64,000 nucleotides of DNA, from positions 803,501 to 867,500 of the forward strand of contig NZ_CP016294.1 in assembly GCF_001704155.1 (NCBI RefSeq), written 5' to 3'. Below the pieces are notes generated by a model. It was not told the origin of the DNA. It worked only from the letters and a program-made list of their open reading frames with translations, and did no database searches. Origin of the DNA: Stenotrophomonas rhizophila. GTDB lineage: Bacteria > Pseudomonadota > Gammaproteobacteria > Xanthomonadales > Xanthomonadaceae. A program made the position numbers and the translations under genes. Positions 43,653-52,805 of this stretch are shown here, one piece after another; positions within the stretch are counted from its first letter, which is position 1; every line of letters begins with the position of its first letter.

Positions 43653-44069
43653 GTGATCAAACCCGGGAAGGGGAAATTCTCCGTTCTGCAGCACGGGCTG
43701 GTCGGCCTTCTGATCGGCGCGCTGCTGCTGGTGGGGCTGCGTGGCATTGCCAGGGATGTGCACTTCAGTGGCGCCTTGTTGAACCAGGCATTCGTTGCCG
43801 ATGCCGGTTGGATCCACTCCGTACCGCCGGAAGTGGTGGAGGCCCGCACCTTGCTTGCCCAGCATCATGACCGCGGGGTGCCGCTCGCGCTGGGGCCTGG
43901 CCTGAAGGACGATTCGCTGCTGCAGCAGCGACTGTGGGAAGGCCTGTATCCCATGCGCCTGCATGAGGCCGACAACGGCCGCATGCTGTGGAAGACGCCC
44001 GGACCGCAGCGTCCCGGCTGCACCCGGATCGCAGGGGGTGAGCGCCTTGTCCTCGTCGACTGCCACTGA
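43653..44069 (+). CDS. Small single-helix membrane protein, unknown
   Basis: 138 aa with a GTG start at 43653; the frame upstream is unrelated. One N-terminal membrane helix (HGLVGLLIGALLLVGLRGIA, about 13-32), then a periplasmic domain of about 105 residues with DVHFSGALLNQAFVADAGWI and a short Cys pair near the end (C122 and C137). No recognised family. It overlaps the start of the following GT-C gene, so both are likely made together; a role as accessory to that protein is inferred. Confidence 0.65.
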   Translation: MIKPGKGKFSVLQHGLVGLLIGALLLVGLRGIARDVHFSGALLNQAFVADAGWIHSVPPEVVEARTLLAQHHDRGVPLALGPGLKDDSLLQQRLWEGLYPMRLHEADNGRMLWKTPGPQRPGCTRIAGGERLVLVDCH

Positions 44070-45273
44070 CGCCGGCGCCGGTGCCGCGCTGGGCATGCTG
44101 GCCGGCGTGCTGGCCTGTTATGCCTTTGCAGCCTTGGGCTGGGTCGGACTGCCGGCGCAGGCCGCGTTCATTGCCGTGCTTGGCTGCGCCGCATGGGCGC
44201 TGTCGGCCCTGCGCGATGCCCGCGCGGCATGGATGCTGGGCGTGATCGGGGTGCTGCTGGTGCTGGCCCTGGGCAGCCCGTCGGATGGGTGGGACCCGCG
44301 CTCCATCTGGTTGTTCCATGCCCGGCGCATCTTCCTCGATGGGTCGCTGTACACCCAGCTCGATGGCTACGCGCCTTTCAGCCACAACGATTACCCGGCC
44401 CTGGTGCCGGTCTGGATGGCCACCGCGGCGAAGGTGGTGGGCCATTGGAACGAGATCTTCCCCAAGGCCGCGGCGACGCTTTTGTTGCTGCCGGCGCTGT
44501 TGTTGATCGCGCGCAGCCTGCGCACCTGGTGGGTGGCCGGGCTGTTCGCCGTGGCCCTGCTGAAGGTCGGTGGCAGCTACCTGGTGGACGGTTACATGGA
44601 CGCGCTGCTGGCGGTCTACGCGGTAGCCGCGCTGGCCGCCGGGATGCGTGCCGCGCGTGCGCCCGTCAGCGGAAGTGGCTGGTTCGACCTGGCTGCATAC
44701 GCGGCGGTGTCGGCCATCCTCTGCCTGATCAAGAACGAAGGCGTGGTGCTGGCGGTCATCGTCGCCGTCGGCGTCGTGGCGGTGACCCTGCTGCGCGAGC
44801 GGCGCATGGCGTGGGGCATCCCTGCGGCGTTCGCGCTGTCGCTGCTCCCCCTGCTGGCGTGGAAACTGGCGGTTTCCGCCGCACACCTGAGCAACGACCT
44901 GGCCGCCAGCGACCTCAGCGGCCAGCTGATGGCGCGCCTGCCGGATCTGGCGCAAAGCATGCTGATCGTGCAGAAGTTGCTGCGTGGCATCTTCTGGGTG
45001 CCGCTGGCGCTGATGCTGGTGCTGTGGTCGCGCACCTGGCGTACGCCGGTCGCGCTGGCCGGACTGGGGGTGGCCGTGGCCTATGCGTGCGTCCTGTACG
45101 CCGTGTACCTGGGCACCCCGCACGACCTGGAGTGGCATCTGGCCACGAGCGCGCGCCGGACCGTGCTGCCGGTGCTGCTGCTGTTGATGTATGCATTGCT
45201 GGTGATGGTGGACCAGTGGAACCCGGCCGCGTCGCGCGTTGCCGCAGGAGAACGGAATGAACAAGGCAGCTGA
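44038..45273 (+). CDS. Integral membrane glycosyltransferase, GT-C superfamily
   Basis: 411 aa; GTG at 44038 is taken as start, but a TTG at 44047 has a better-placed AGGGGG. About eleven hydrophobic segments, and the first outer loop reads GSPSDGWDPRSIWLFHARRI followed by AYPF-like SHNDYPALVPVWMATA, the Asp-rich loop of enzymes using lipid-phosphate sugars. It lies between an unknown membrane protein and a GtrB-like/GtrA pair, the usual composition of a Gtr glycan-modification set, where this would be the specific transferase. Overlaps its upstream neighbour by 32 bp. Confidence 0.75.
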   Translation: MSALSSSTATDAGAGAALGMLAGVLACYAFAALGWVGLPAQAAFIAVLGCAAWALSALRDARAAWMLGVIGVLLVLALGSPSDGWDPRSIWLFHARRIFLDGSLYTQLDGYAPFSHNDYPALVPVWMATAAKVVGHWNEIFPKAAATLLLLPALLLIARSLRTWWVAGLFAVALLKVGGSYLVDGYMDALLAVYAVAALAAGMRAARAPVSGSGWFDLAAYAAVSAILCLIKNEGVVLAVIVAVGVVAVTLLRERRMAWGIPAAFALSLLPLLAWKLAVSAAHLSNDLAASDLSGQLMARLPDLAQSMLIVQKLLRGIFWVPLALMLVLWSRTWRTPVALAGLGVAVAYACVLYAVYLGTPHDLEWHLATSARRTVLPVLLLLMYALLVMVDQWNPAASRVAAGERNEQGS

Positions 45274-46219
45274 TGCGTTCGTGGTGGTCACCCCGGTGTA
45301 CGAAGACCACGTGGCTTCCACCCGGTTGTTCTGCGAACTGGCACGCCTGTACGGCGACCGCGTGTACGTGGTGGCGGTGGACGACGGCTCCATCCGCGAG
45401 CCGTTGCAGCCGTCGCAGCTGTCCCGCTCGGGCGTCAGCGGCGTGGTGCTGAAACTGCGCCGCAACGTCGGTCACCAGAAAGCCATCGCGGTAGGGTTGG
45501 GGTATGTGGAAGAGAATCTTCCCGACTGCCGGCAGGTCATCGTGATGGATTCCGATGGCGAAGACCTGCCCGAGACAATCGCCACCCTGCTGGACGCGGT
45601 GCGCAGCGACGAGGTGGATGTTGCGGTGGCGCGGCGCAGGAGCCGGGTCGAGACCCTGCGCTTCCGTGCCTTCTACGTGGTGTACAAGTTCATTTTCCAG
45701 CTGCTGACTGGGCGCACGATCAGCTTCGGCAACTTCATGGCGATCAAGGTCGGCGCGCTGCATCGCCTCAATGCCATGCACGAGGTCTGGACGCATGTGG
45801 CAGCCGGACTGATCGCCAGCAAGCTGCGCCTGGCCGTCTGCCCGATCGACCGCGGCCCGCGCTATGCCGGGCACAGCAAGATGAACTTCGTCGGCCTCAC
45901 CCTGCACGGGTTCCGCGCGTTGATGGTGTTCGCCGAGGACGTGCTGGTGCGGGTAGGCCTGATGTGCGTACTGGTCTCCTCCGCTTCGATCGTGCTGGCG
46001 GTGGTGGCCACCCTGCTCAAGCTGGCCGGCTACGCCACCCCGGGTTGGTTCTCGATGGCGCTGGGGGTACTGTTCCTGGTGTTCCTGCAGACCGGCACGC
46101 TGACCCTGATGACACTGATGCTCAGTGGCATCGTCCGTGGCAGCATCCAGAAGCCGGGTGCCTACCGCGACTACCTGGCCGGTGTCATCGAGGTTGCCGC
46201 CGATGTCGCGCCGCGCTGA
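45257..46219 (+). CDS. Polyprenyl-phosphate glycosyltransferase, GtrB-like GT2
   Basis: 320 aa; ATG at 45257 preceded by GGAGAACG. Family 2 domain: VVTPVYEDHVASTRLFCE, VVAVDDGS, LRRNVGHQKAIAVGLGY, VMDSDGEDLPETI (metal site). Two C-terminal membrane helices (about 230-255 and 265-290) and a basic tail are typical of GtrB, which charges undecaprenyl phosphate with a sugar. The GPRYAGHSKMNF motif is the conserved C-terminal end of the catalytic domain. Followed at once by gtrA. Confidence 0.85.
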   Translation: MNKAADAFVVVTPVYEDHVASTRLFCELARLYGDRVYVVAVDDGSIREPLQPSQLSRSGVSGVVLKLRRNVGHQKAIAVGLGYVEENLPDCRQVIVMDSDGEDLPETIATLLDAVRSDEVDVAVARRRSRVETLRFRAFYVVYKFIFQLLTGRTISFGNFMAIKVGALHRLNAMHEVWTHVAAGLIASKLRLAVCPIDRGPRYAGHSKMNFVGLTLHGFRALMVFAEDVLVRVGLMCVLVSSASIVLAVVATLLKLAGYATPGWFSMALGVLFLVFLQTGTLTLMTLMLSGIVRGSIQKPGAYRDYLAGVIEVAADVAPR

Positions 46220-46595
46220 CCTCCGCCAGCTGCTGCGTTACGTCATCAATGGGCTGGTGGCGACCGGCGTGCACTTCGCGGTGCTGAGCCTGCTGGTGGA
46301 AGTGGTGCACGTGCCGTCCAAGGGCGTGGCCAACCTGCTGGCGGCAGCGGTGGCGATCGTGGCATCGTTCCTGGGCAATCGCTTCTTCGTGTTCGCCGCC
46401 ACCCAGGCGCGCGCCAGCAAACAGCTGTGGCGGTTCGTGCTGCTGTATGCCGCCATCGCGCTGTTGAACGGCGGCCTGATGGCGCTGTGGTCGGACCTGT
46501 TGAAGTTCGACTACCGGATTGGCTTCGTGCTGATCAGCATCATCCAGTTCATCCTGTCCTTCCTCGGTAACCGCCTGCTGGTGTTCAAGCCATGA
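46203..46595 (+). CDS. GtrA-family membrane protein
   Basis: 130 aa with four membrane helices, start ATG 46203, overlapping the GtrB-like gene by 17 bp. LRQLLRYVINGLVATGVHFA, VANLLAAAVAIVASFLGNRF, LWRFVLLYAAIALLNGGLMA and FVLISIIQFILSFLGNRLLVF are the four helices with the family's GNR motif twice. Probably flips or presents the lipid-linked sugar made by the neighbour. Second GtrA of the window (the other is at 23109-23498). Confidence 0.87.
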   Translation: MSRRADLRQLLRYVINGLVATGVHFAVLSLLVEVVHVPSKGVANLLAAAVAIVASFLGNRFFVFAATQARASKQLWRFVLLYAAIALLNGGLMALWSDLLKFDYRIGFVLISIIQFILSFLGNRLLVFKP

Positions 46596-47206
46596 AATCC
46601 CTGCGCAACGCACTGCTGCTCACCGCCCTCTACGTGGCGCTGCTGCTGGGCATCCACTTCCTGCACGTGCGCTTCTTCAGCGTCGACGTGGTGTTCTACG
46701 CGGCCATCGGCGATGCAGTGCTGGCGGCCGTGCTCGCCGGCCTGTTGCTGCTGCTGCCTGCGCTGCGCCGTTTCACCCTGACCGAGAAGGTGCTGCTGGT
46801 CCTGGTGTGGCTGCTCGGTGGCTACGCGTTCGCCATTTCAGTGCCGACGGTGATCGATCGTTCGCTGTCGTTCTACATCCTGGAGAAGCTCGACCAGCGC
46901 GGTGGGGGCATCCGCCAGGACGCCTTCCAGGACGTGTTCACCAAGGAATACATGGTTGAGCATCGCCTGGTGGACGTGCGCCTGACGGAGCAGGAAAGCT
47001 CCGGCACGATCCACATCGAAAACGGCTGCGTGCTGCTGACCGACAAGGGCCGGCGCGTGGCGGGCATGAGCCGTTTCTACCGCCAGCATTTCCTGCCAAA
47101 ACAGCGCCTGCTGCTGGGCAAGTATTCCGACGACCTGACCGACCCGTTCCGCCACAGCCGCCAGGACGTCACCTACCAGTGCGGCCTCACGAAGCAGCGG
47201 CGGTAG
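46592..47206 (+). CDS. Hypothetical membrane protein, stop codon within a GTAG palindrome
   Basis: 204 aa, ATG overlapping the gtrA stop by 4 bp. Three N-terminal membrane helices (about 5-25, 37-57 and 70-90), then a soluble domain of about 110 residues with LSFYILEKLDQRGGGIRQDA and YMVEHRLVDVRLTEQES. No family recognised. Its TAG stop (47204-47206) is the TAG of a GTAG palindrome that starts at 47203. Last gene of the Gtr-like module; contribution to glycan modification is inferred only from operon context. Confidence 0.72.
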   Translation: MKSLRNALLLTALYVALLLGIHFLHVRFFSVDVVFYAAIGDAVLAAVLAGLLLLLPALRRFTLTEKVLLVLVWLLGGYAFAISVPTVIDRSLSFYILEKLDQRGGGIRQDAFQDVFTKEYMVEHRLVDVRLTEQESSGTIHIENGCVLLTDKGRRVAGMSRFYRQHFLPKQRLLLGKYSDDLTDPFRHSRQDVTYQCGLTKQRR

Positions 47207-47301
47207 AGCGGACTGTCAGTCCGCTGCCTTTCGCGCCAGGAAACAGCCGCCCAACGGGCCGCGCAACCCATTTGAAGCAGCCGTCCAACAGACGGCTCTA
47301 C
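47203..47301. repeat. Two convergent GTAG palindromes (SMAG-like) between converging genes
   Basis: Plus-strand copy 47203-47225: GTAG, then an 8-bp stem AGCGGACT/AGTCCGCT with loop GTC. Minus-strand copy 47301-47279: GTAG, then a 7-bp stem AGCCGTC/GACGGCT with a 5-nt loop. They face each other over about 50 bp. The GTAG of each supplies the TAG stop codon of the flanking gene. Stems so close to two converging gene ends could act as transcription terminators in both directions, though no T-run follows. Confidence 0.75.
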
Positions 47302-48263
47302 CGGGATTCGCTCAGCAGATTGTCAAAATATGCAATCGTCCGCCGCAACCCGTCTTCCAGCTTCACCTGAGGCTCCCACCCGCCGAGCCTGCTCTTCGCC
47401 AACGTGATATCCGGCTGGCGCTGCATCGGGTCATCCTGCGGCAACGGTTTGAACACCAGCTTCGAGCCCGAGTTGGTCAAGGCAATCACGGTCTCGGCCA
47501 GTTCGCGGATGGTCATCTCGGCCGGATTGCCCAGGTTGCAGGGCCCGGTGAAATCCTTGTCGGTGGCCATCAAGCGGATGAAGCCGTCGATCAGATCGTC
47601 CACGTAGCAGAACGAACGGGTCTGCTGGCCTTCGCCGTAGATGGTGATGTTCTCCCCGCGCAGTGCCTGCACGATGAAATTGGACACCACGCGTCCATCA
47701 TTGGGGTGCATGCGCGGGCCATAGGTGTTGAAGATGCGCGCCACCTTGATGTCCAGCCCATGCTGGCGGTGGTAGTCGAAGAACAGCGTTTCCGCGCAGC
47801 GTTTGCCTTCGTCGTAGCACGAACGCGGACCGATCGGGTTGACGTTGCCCCAGTACTCCTCGCGCTGCGGGTGCACGCTCGGGTCGCCGTACACCTCGCT
47901 GGTGGAGGCCTGGAAGATCCGGCAGTCCAGCCGCTTGGCCAGACCCAGCAGGTTGATCGCCCCGTGTACCGAGGTCTTGGTGGTCTGTACCGGGTCATGG
48001 CTGTAGTGCACCGGCGAAGCCGGGCAGGCCAGGTTCCAGATTTCGTCCACCTCGATGTACAGCGGGAAGGTCACATCGTGGCGCAGGAACTCGAAATGCG
48101 GGTTCGGCAGCAGGTGGGCGATATTGCGCTTGGTGCCGGTGAACAGGTTGTCCGCGCACACCACTTCGTGGCCCTGGTCGAGCAGGCGCTCGATCAGGTG
48201 CGAACCCAGGAAACCGGCGCCCCCGGTAACCAGGACGCGCTTGCTGCTGTCGTGACTTCTCAT
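47298..48263 (-). CDS. UDP-xylose synthase (UDP-glucuronate decarboxylase)
   Basis: 321 aa SDR converting UDP-glucuronate to UDP-xylose. Start ATG at 48263 ([15 protein letters not shown]). [15 protein letters not shown] nucleotide loop, [43 protein letters not shown], catalytic YDEGKR (YxxxK) and [19 protein letters not shown] match the UXS family closely, including the lack of the N-terminal extra domain of ArnA. The TAG stop lies in a GTAG palindrome. It is downstream of the WbsX-RgpF gene by 38 bp on the same strand, so a xylosyl residue is probably added to the local glycan. Confidence 0.9.
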   Translation of the reverse strand: MRSHDSSKRVLVTGGAGFLGSHLIERLLDQGHEVVCADNLFTGTKRNIAHLLPNPHFEFLRHDVTFPLYIEVDEIWNLACPASPVHYSHDPVQTTKTSVHGAINLLGLAKRLDCRIFQASTSEVYGDPSVHPQREEYWGNVNPIGPRSCYDEGKRCAETLFFDYHRQHGLDIKVARIFNTYGPRMHPNDGRVVSNFIVQALRGENITIYGEGQQTRSFCYVDDLIDGFIRLMATDKDFTGPCNLGNPAEMTIRELAETVIALTNSGSKLVFKPLPQDDPMQRQPDITLAKSRLGGWEPQVKLEDGLRRTIAYFDNLLSESR

Positions 48264-48301
48264 TGCTGATCCTTTGCGGGTGGCCGGCGATTGTAGGCCG
48301 C

Positions 48302-50419
48302 TCAGCCTGGCCGGGCGTAGGGGTAGGCTGCCGCATCCGTCCGGGCGGTGCCGCCCAGTGCGGTGACGGTATCGCAGATGCGGAACCCGGCGGCGTTGAC
48401 GGTGGCGCCGGTCAGCCGTTCCAGCGCGTGCGCAAGCGTGCCGTCGATCTGCCCCCGCTCCGTATCGAACTCGCTGGGCGAGAGGTGCGCGTCCAGCAAC
48501 GGCCGCAGCGCGGCCAGCCGGACCCAATACATGCTGCCGGCGGCGAACACGGCATCGTTCTTCGCCGCGGGCAGGCCCAGGCGGGCATGCAGGTACGCCA
48601 GTGCCTCTGCATTGCCGCCGACATAGTCGGCGGCGTTCAGCAGATGCCCCGCGGGCGCGACCAGGCCCAGTCCGGGGTCCGCCTGGAAGGCGGCCACCAT
48701 GGCGCGCGCACGCTCGCCACCCAGCAGCGCGCCGAGCATGTCCTGCCGCCACTGGTTGCCGTTGTCGCGGTGGGTCGAACGCTTGGTGTGCAGCTTCAGC
48801 ACCAGATCTTCGTTCTCGTTCAACAGCCGGTCGGCAACGTGCAGGAAGGGAAGGATGTCGCGGCCATGGTTGTCGTACGCCAGGATTTCGGCGGCGGTCC
48901 CCACCTGTTGGAGCATCGCCTGCACCGCCTCCACGCGGTCCGGCGTGGTGGTGACCAGCAACCGCGCTTCGATGCCGCTGGCAGCGACCTGCTGCAGCAG
49001 TTCTTCCAGCACCTCCAGGTACCAGGCATGGATCACCACGCAGGGGCGGCGCGGCGCGGGCTGGCGGGACTGCAGGGCGCGCCGGGTGGCGGCCAGCCAC
49101 GCGTGACCCAGGCGCTGGTCCGGCTCCAGAACGGCGCTTTCGGCCCATTCGTTCCAGGCGTTGATGAAGACCAGGCGCTGGTCGACCGGCGTATCGGCCA
49201 ACCGGCCGTGGATGGTGGCGTGCAGCCAGTCGCCATAGGCGCGCGGCGATGCATGCAGCAGTACCCGGCCGCGGCCGGGACGGCGTGCTTCGTTGTCCCA
49301 CCCCGGGTTGACGCCGGGATGCAGGCGGTAAGGCCGCGCGGGGGCAGCCAGGCTTTCTGCTGCCAGCTCGCGCCAGTCGCGCACATCACCTGCATAGTCG
49401 GGGTTGATCAGGAGCTGGTTGGCCGACAACGAGGTCGGGTTGACCACGTTGGGCGGGAACTCCACGGCGGAATCAAAGCCGATCTCGCGGGGGTCGGGGC
49501 GCTCGAAACTCTGCACGTAGGCCAGGTGGATCTCGCCAATGTCGTGGTTGCGGCACCAGTCGCGCCAGCGTTGGGCGGTCGCCTTGGGATCGGGCAGCAG
49601 CTGCGGGCGATACACCAGCAGCATCGGTTTGCCATCCACTTTCAATGCGCGGCGGTCGCGCAGGTATTCGGCGACATGGGCAATGAACGCAAGGTCGTCT
49701 TCCGGCGTGTGCTGCTGGCCGATCAGCACGTCCTGGTTGCGCCCGTCCCAGCGCCGGGTCCAGTTTTCATTGGCCCAGCACAGACAGAACGGCAGCGCGA
49801 TGCTGGCGTCAGCCAGCCACTGGCGCAGCGGCGCCTCCATCAGGGTCTGGCCGGAGAACCAGTAGAAGTAGAAGCAGAATGCGCCAATGCCATGGTCCGC
49901 CGCGAGCCGTGCCTGGTCGCGCATCACCTGCGGGTTTCGCAGGTCATAGAACCCCAGGTCGGCCGGCAGCCGTGGCTGGGCATGGCCTTCGAACTGGGGC
50001 AGGGCGCGGGTGACATTGCGCCATTCGGTGAAGCCGGTGCCCCACCACGCGTCGTTCTGTGCGAACGGATGGAACTGGGGAAGGTAGAACGCCACCAGCG
50101 TCGCCGGCAGCGGCGAGGGCAGGGTGCCGGCCAGCCCGGCCGGCACATGGCCGATGGCCGCTTCGTCCGCCCGCACCAGTGCACGCCCGCTTCGGCGAGC
50201 TGCCCGTACCTGGCCGCGCGGCGGCGGCGGGCTCCAGTCGCCTACCCGGCTCAATGCCCGGTTGCGCAGCCGGTCGCGGGTGGCCTCGGGCAGCGGCAGG
50301 CGGCGGAACACCGCGCGCATGAAAGCGAATGCCTGCTGCCGGATGCGGGAGGCGGCGCTCATGGGGTCCGGGGCGGCAGCAGGGGCAGGGTCATTCAAGG
50401 GTCGCGTGGCAGGTGACAC
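48302..50419 (-). CDS. WbsX-like glycan enzyme fused to an RgpF-like domain
   Basis: 705 aa from a GTG at 50419; an ATG at 50362 (686 aa) is an alternative with no better ribosome site. After a basic N terminus, residues about 100-430 are a WbsX/GH99-like domain: [68 protein letters not shown] and [19 protein letters not shown]. Residues about 450-690 are a rhamnan-synthesis-F type domain: [36 protein letters not shown] and [20 protein letters not shown]. Likely builds or edits a polysaccharide; direction of catalysis (transfer or hydrolysis) is not known. Confidence 0.85.
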   Translation of the reverse strand: MSPATRPLNDPAPAAAPDPMSAASRIRQQAFAFMRAVFRRLPLPEATRDRLRNRALSRVGDWSPPPPRGQVRAARRSGRALVRADEAAIGHVPAGLAGTLPSPLPATLVAFYLPQFHPFAQNDAWWGTGFTEWRNVTRALPQFEGHAQPRLPADLGFYDLRNPQVMRDQARLAADHGIGAFCFYFYWFSGQTLMEAPLRQWLADASIALPFCLCWANENWTRRWDGRNQDVLIGQQHTPEDDLAFIAHVAEYLRDRRALKVDGKPMLLVYRPQLLPDPKATAQRWRDWCRNHDIGEIHLAYVQSFERPDPREIGFDSAVEFPPNVVNPTSLSANQLLINPDYAGDVRDWRELAAESLAAPARPYRLHPGVNPGWDNEARRPGRGRVLLHASPRAYGDWLHATIHGRLADTPVDQRLVFINAWNEWAESAVLEPDQRLGHAWLAATRRALQSRQPAPRRPCVVIHAWYLEVLEELLQQVAASGIEARLLVTTTPDRVEAVQAMLQQVGTAAEILAYDNHGRDILPFLHVADRLLNENEDLVLKLHTKRSTHRDNGNQWRQDMLGALLGGERARAMVAAFQADPGLGLVAPAGHLLNAADYVGGNAEALAYLHARLGLPAAKNDAVFAAGSMYWVRLAALRPLLDAHLSPSEFDTERGQIDGTLAHALERLTGATVNAAGFRICDTVTALGGTARTDAAAYPYARPG

Positions 50420-50473
50420 CCGGCATTGTCTTGCAACTCACCGCGCGGGGGCAAACCTGCCAACGCCGGGCGT

Positions 50474-51466
50474 TCACCCTGCCCATTCCCTGCATTTTTC
50501 GTACGCCTCCACGCTCTCCCAGGCCTTGCCGTCCGGCGGCGCCGTGATCCGGCCCATCAGCTCCCGGGTCTTGGGCTTGTCCAGCGCGCGGCAGGCGAAG
50601 AAGGCGAAGTTCTGCAGGTTCCAGTCGGTGGGATACCGGGCCAGCACATCGTCGATGCCCCGGCGCATCAGTGGCCAGTCCACGTAGGAGTCGGTGAACA
50701 GATCGCTCCCGTACTGGTTCTGCGACGCTACCCAGTAGATCCGCGTGTACAGAGCGGCGCGGTCCTTGCGGCGGACCTTCTTCAGCGCGTGCCGTGCAAA
50801 GGACTCGATGGCTTCGGCACTGCCACCCCATTTGGGAGAGAAGTTGTTCACGGCGCCGAAGTAAAGCGGGTAAAAGCGCGGATACCGTGCCACGGCCTCA
50901 TCGAAGATCGCCATGTAGGTCGCATCATCCATGCTGTCGCGCTGCCCCAGTCGCAGCGTCAGCTCGTACCAGTAGGGATCGCGCGCGGCAACCGATTTCT
51001 GCTTGCTGATGAACGCGAAGGCTTCGGCATTCTGCCGACGGAACGCTTCCCAGCGGTCAGGCGGCACGGTTCGGACGTAGCCGCCGCCGCGGTAGCTCCA
51101 AGCGGTGTTGGCCAGCAGCTGCGCGGTAACCAGGCGCGGCGTCGGCGAATCCGGATAGGCGTTCCACCATGCCTCCGCCAGCGCGGCGCGGTCGTTCCAG
51201 ATGACAGCGTCCCTATCGCGGGTGTTGAAGTAGTTCGACACGCCGTCGTAGTACTGGGTCAGCATGAAGACGCCACTGCCGGTACGTGCTTCGGTGCTGC
51301 GATATTGCTCGGCCAATGCTTCCAACGTCTCGAAGTCGCGGGCTTCCATCAGCGCGCCGACCATCGTCATTACCTCCGCCCGCTCGGCGTGTTCATCGGC
51401 GCGTACGGGCACGACCGACACCACCCCGACAAGCAGAACCACGGCTGCAATCCATCTCTGGAACAT
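50474..51466 (-). CDS. Exported DUF4034-like protein
   Basis: 330 aa; ATG at 51466, eight bases after AGGGGGG (the ATG six bases earlier is too close). The signal peptide is MFQRWIAAVVLLVGVVSVV, cleaved near PVRA-DE. The mature part is helical with repeats resembling TPR: ARDPYWYELTLRLGQRDSMD, VARYPRFYPLYFGAVNNFSP and WGGSAEAIESFARHALKK. It fits the DUF4034 family of periplasmic proteins of unknown function. It stands alone and is transcribed divergently from alkB. Confidence 0.75.
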   Translation of the reverse strand: MFQRWIAAVVLLVGVVSVVPVRADEHAERAEVMTMVGALMEARDFETLEALAEQYRSTEARTGSGVFMLTQYYDGVSNYFNTRDRDAVIWNDRAALAEAWWNAYPDSPTPRLVTAQLLANTAWSYRGGGYVRTVPPDRWEAFRRQNAEAFAFISKQKSVAARDPYWYELTLRLGQRDSMDDATYMAIFDEAVARYPRFYPLYFGAVNNFSPKWGGSAEAIESFARHALKKVRRKDRAALYTRIYWVASQNQYGSDLFTDSYVDWPLMRRGIDDVLARYPTDWNLQNFAFFACRALDKPKTRELMGRITAPPDGKAWESVEAYEKCREWAG

Positions 51467-51559
51467 CGACATCGCCCCCCTGGCGATCAACAGCCGTCGA
51501 GTGTAGCCGAGGCCGGTGCGGCGCATGCGGCGCGATCCGGGCCATGCTAGCGTGCCGCC

Positions 51560-52150
51560 ATGGACCTCCATCTTCCCGATGCCCAGGTGCGCTGGCACCG
51601 CCATTGGTTGGCCGCACCTGCCGCCGATGCGCTGCAGCGCCAGCTGCGCGGCGAGGTGCCGTGGGAGGTGCACAGGATCAAAATGTTCGGCAGGCGGGTG
51701 GATTCACCGCGGCTGAGCTGCTGGATGGGTGACCCGGCGGCCCGTTACCGCTATTCGGGGACCGAGTTCGTGCCGCACGCCTGGCATCCCGCCCTGGTCC
51801 CACTCCGCGATGCGTTGGGCAGTTTCTGCGGCCAGCCATTCAACAGCGTGCTGCTCAACTGCTACCGCGACAACGACGACGGCATGGGCTGGCACAGCGA
51901 CAATGAACCCGAACTGGGACCCACGCCGGTGATCGCCTCGCTCAGCCTCGGCGCCGCCCGCCGGTTCCTGCTGCGCCGGCGCGACGACCACGCGCGCAAG
52001 GCGGAGGTCACCCTGGGTCATGGCGACCTGCTGGTGATGGGCGGGCGCACGCAGACCTTCTATCAGCACGCCCTGCCAAAAAGCGCCCGGCCCTTGGCCG
52101 AGCGCATCAACCTCACGTTCCGTTGGATCAACGCAACCGCGTCGGGATGA
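51560..52150 (+). CDS. alkB: Alpha-ketoglutarate-dependent DNA/RNA repair dioxygenase
   Basis: 196 aa Fe(II)/2-oxoglutarate dioxygenase that oxidatively removes methyl groups from damaged bases. FNSVLLNCYRDNDDGMGWHS holds the N-terminal substrate loop and the HSD iron ligands (H and D of WHSDNE), MGGRTQTFYQHALPK the second His, and RINLTFRWI the 2-oxoglutarate-binding Arg. The stop overlaps the tail of the converging lipoprotein gene by 23 bp. Monocistronic. Confidence 0.93.
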   Translation: MDLHLPDAQVRWHRHWLAAPAADALQRQLRGEVPWEVHRIKMFGRRVDSPRLSCWMGDPAARYRYSGTEFVPHAWHPALVPLRDALGSFCGQPFNSVLLNCYRDNDDGMGWHSDNEPELGPTPVIASLSLGAARRFLLRRRDDHARKAEVTLGHGDLLVMGGRTQTFYQHALPKSARPLAERINLTFRWINATASG

Positions 52151-52805
52151 CTGCGGCCGTCTTGCTGTCGGCCTGGCCGGTGGTGAGGGTCCAACCGACC
52201 AGTTCGGTGGTGACCGCCTGGAGGCCCTGCTCGAGCGCCCGGGCGACATCGCCGGTGGCGGTGCTGCCTACCGGCTGCTCCTGGCGGAACGTGCGATCGG
52301 CGACCACGCGCTGGTCGATCACGTGGATCAGCTTGGCGTTGATCTCGATGAAGGCGGTCGGGGTCGGCTGGCCGCGGTAATCGGATTCGAAACGGCGTAC
52401 ATCCAACGCCAGCTTGTAGTCGGCGCGGATGCCGGTGGTGGCACGCGCCACGCCGGTGATGCGGCCGGAATCCTCGAACGCGCGCACCAGCGCGTCGTCG
52501 ACCATGTCGGTGGCCGGCTGCGCCCAGCTCACGCCCTTGTAGACCTCAAGCTCGCCCGGGTTCGGCCGCACGTTGATGCGCGGGCTGTCGACCACGCGCG
52601 CGGCGGTCGGCTTGACCAGCACCAGCGCCCAGTCGACCTTCGGCCAGGACGGGTCGGGCTGGATCTTCACCACGGGCGAGTAGATGGTGACCTGGCTGCG
52701 CTCGCCGCCGCCCAGCAACGACGAGCAGGCGCCCAGCGCGATCATCAGTGCCGCCGGCAACAGCAGGCGGGGCAGGGAGGCGGGCAGGAGAGGGAAGCGG
52801 CTCAT
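52128..52805 (-). CDS. ABC-type transport auxiliary lipoprotein (PqiC-like)
   Basis: 225 aa lipoprotein: signal peptide LPRLLLPAALMIALGACSS with a lipobox LGAC, lipidated Cys at residue 27. The mature domain (about 40-220) has YSPVVKIQPDPSWPKVDWAL and ADYKLALDVRRFESDYRG, typical of the family of lipoproteins that accompany MCE-domain proteins. Last gene of the mlaE-mlaF-mlaD-lipoprotein order. Likely an outer-membrane-side partner in lipid transport. Its 3' end overlaps alkB by 23 bp. Confidence 0.85.
   Translation of the reverse strand: MSRFPLLPASLPRLLLPAALMIALGACSSLLGGGERSQVTIYSPVVKIQPDPSWPKVDWALVLVKPTAARVVDSPRINVRPNPGELEVYKGVSWAQPATDMVDDALVRAFEDSGRITGVARATTGIRADYKLALDVRRFESDYRGQPTPTAFIEINAKLIHVIDQRVVADRTFRQEQPVGSTATGDVARALEQGLQAVTTELVGWTLTTGQADSKTAAVIPTRLR

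Noticed and set aside
47229..47275. A third GTAG palindrome between the two convergent copies
   Set aside because: The stretch around GCCGCCCAACGGGCC has a short stem but no GTAG head and no CCGTTGG core, so it may be chance or decayed beyond recognition.
48263..50416. A 717-codon plus-strand open frame opposite the WbsX-RgpF gene
   Set aside because: The minus-strand frame shows clear WbsX and RgpF motifs; the plus frame shows none and has a composition typical of antisense shadows in GC-rich DNA.
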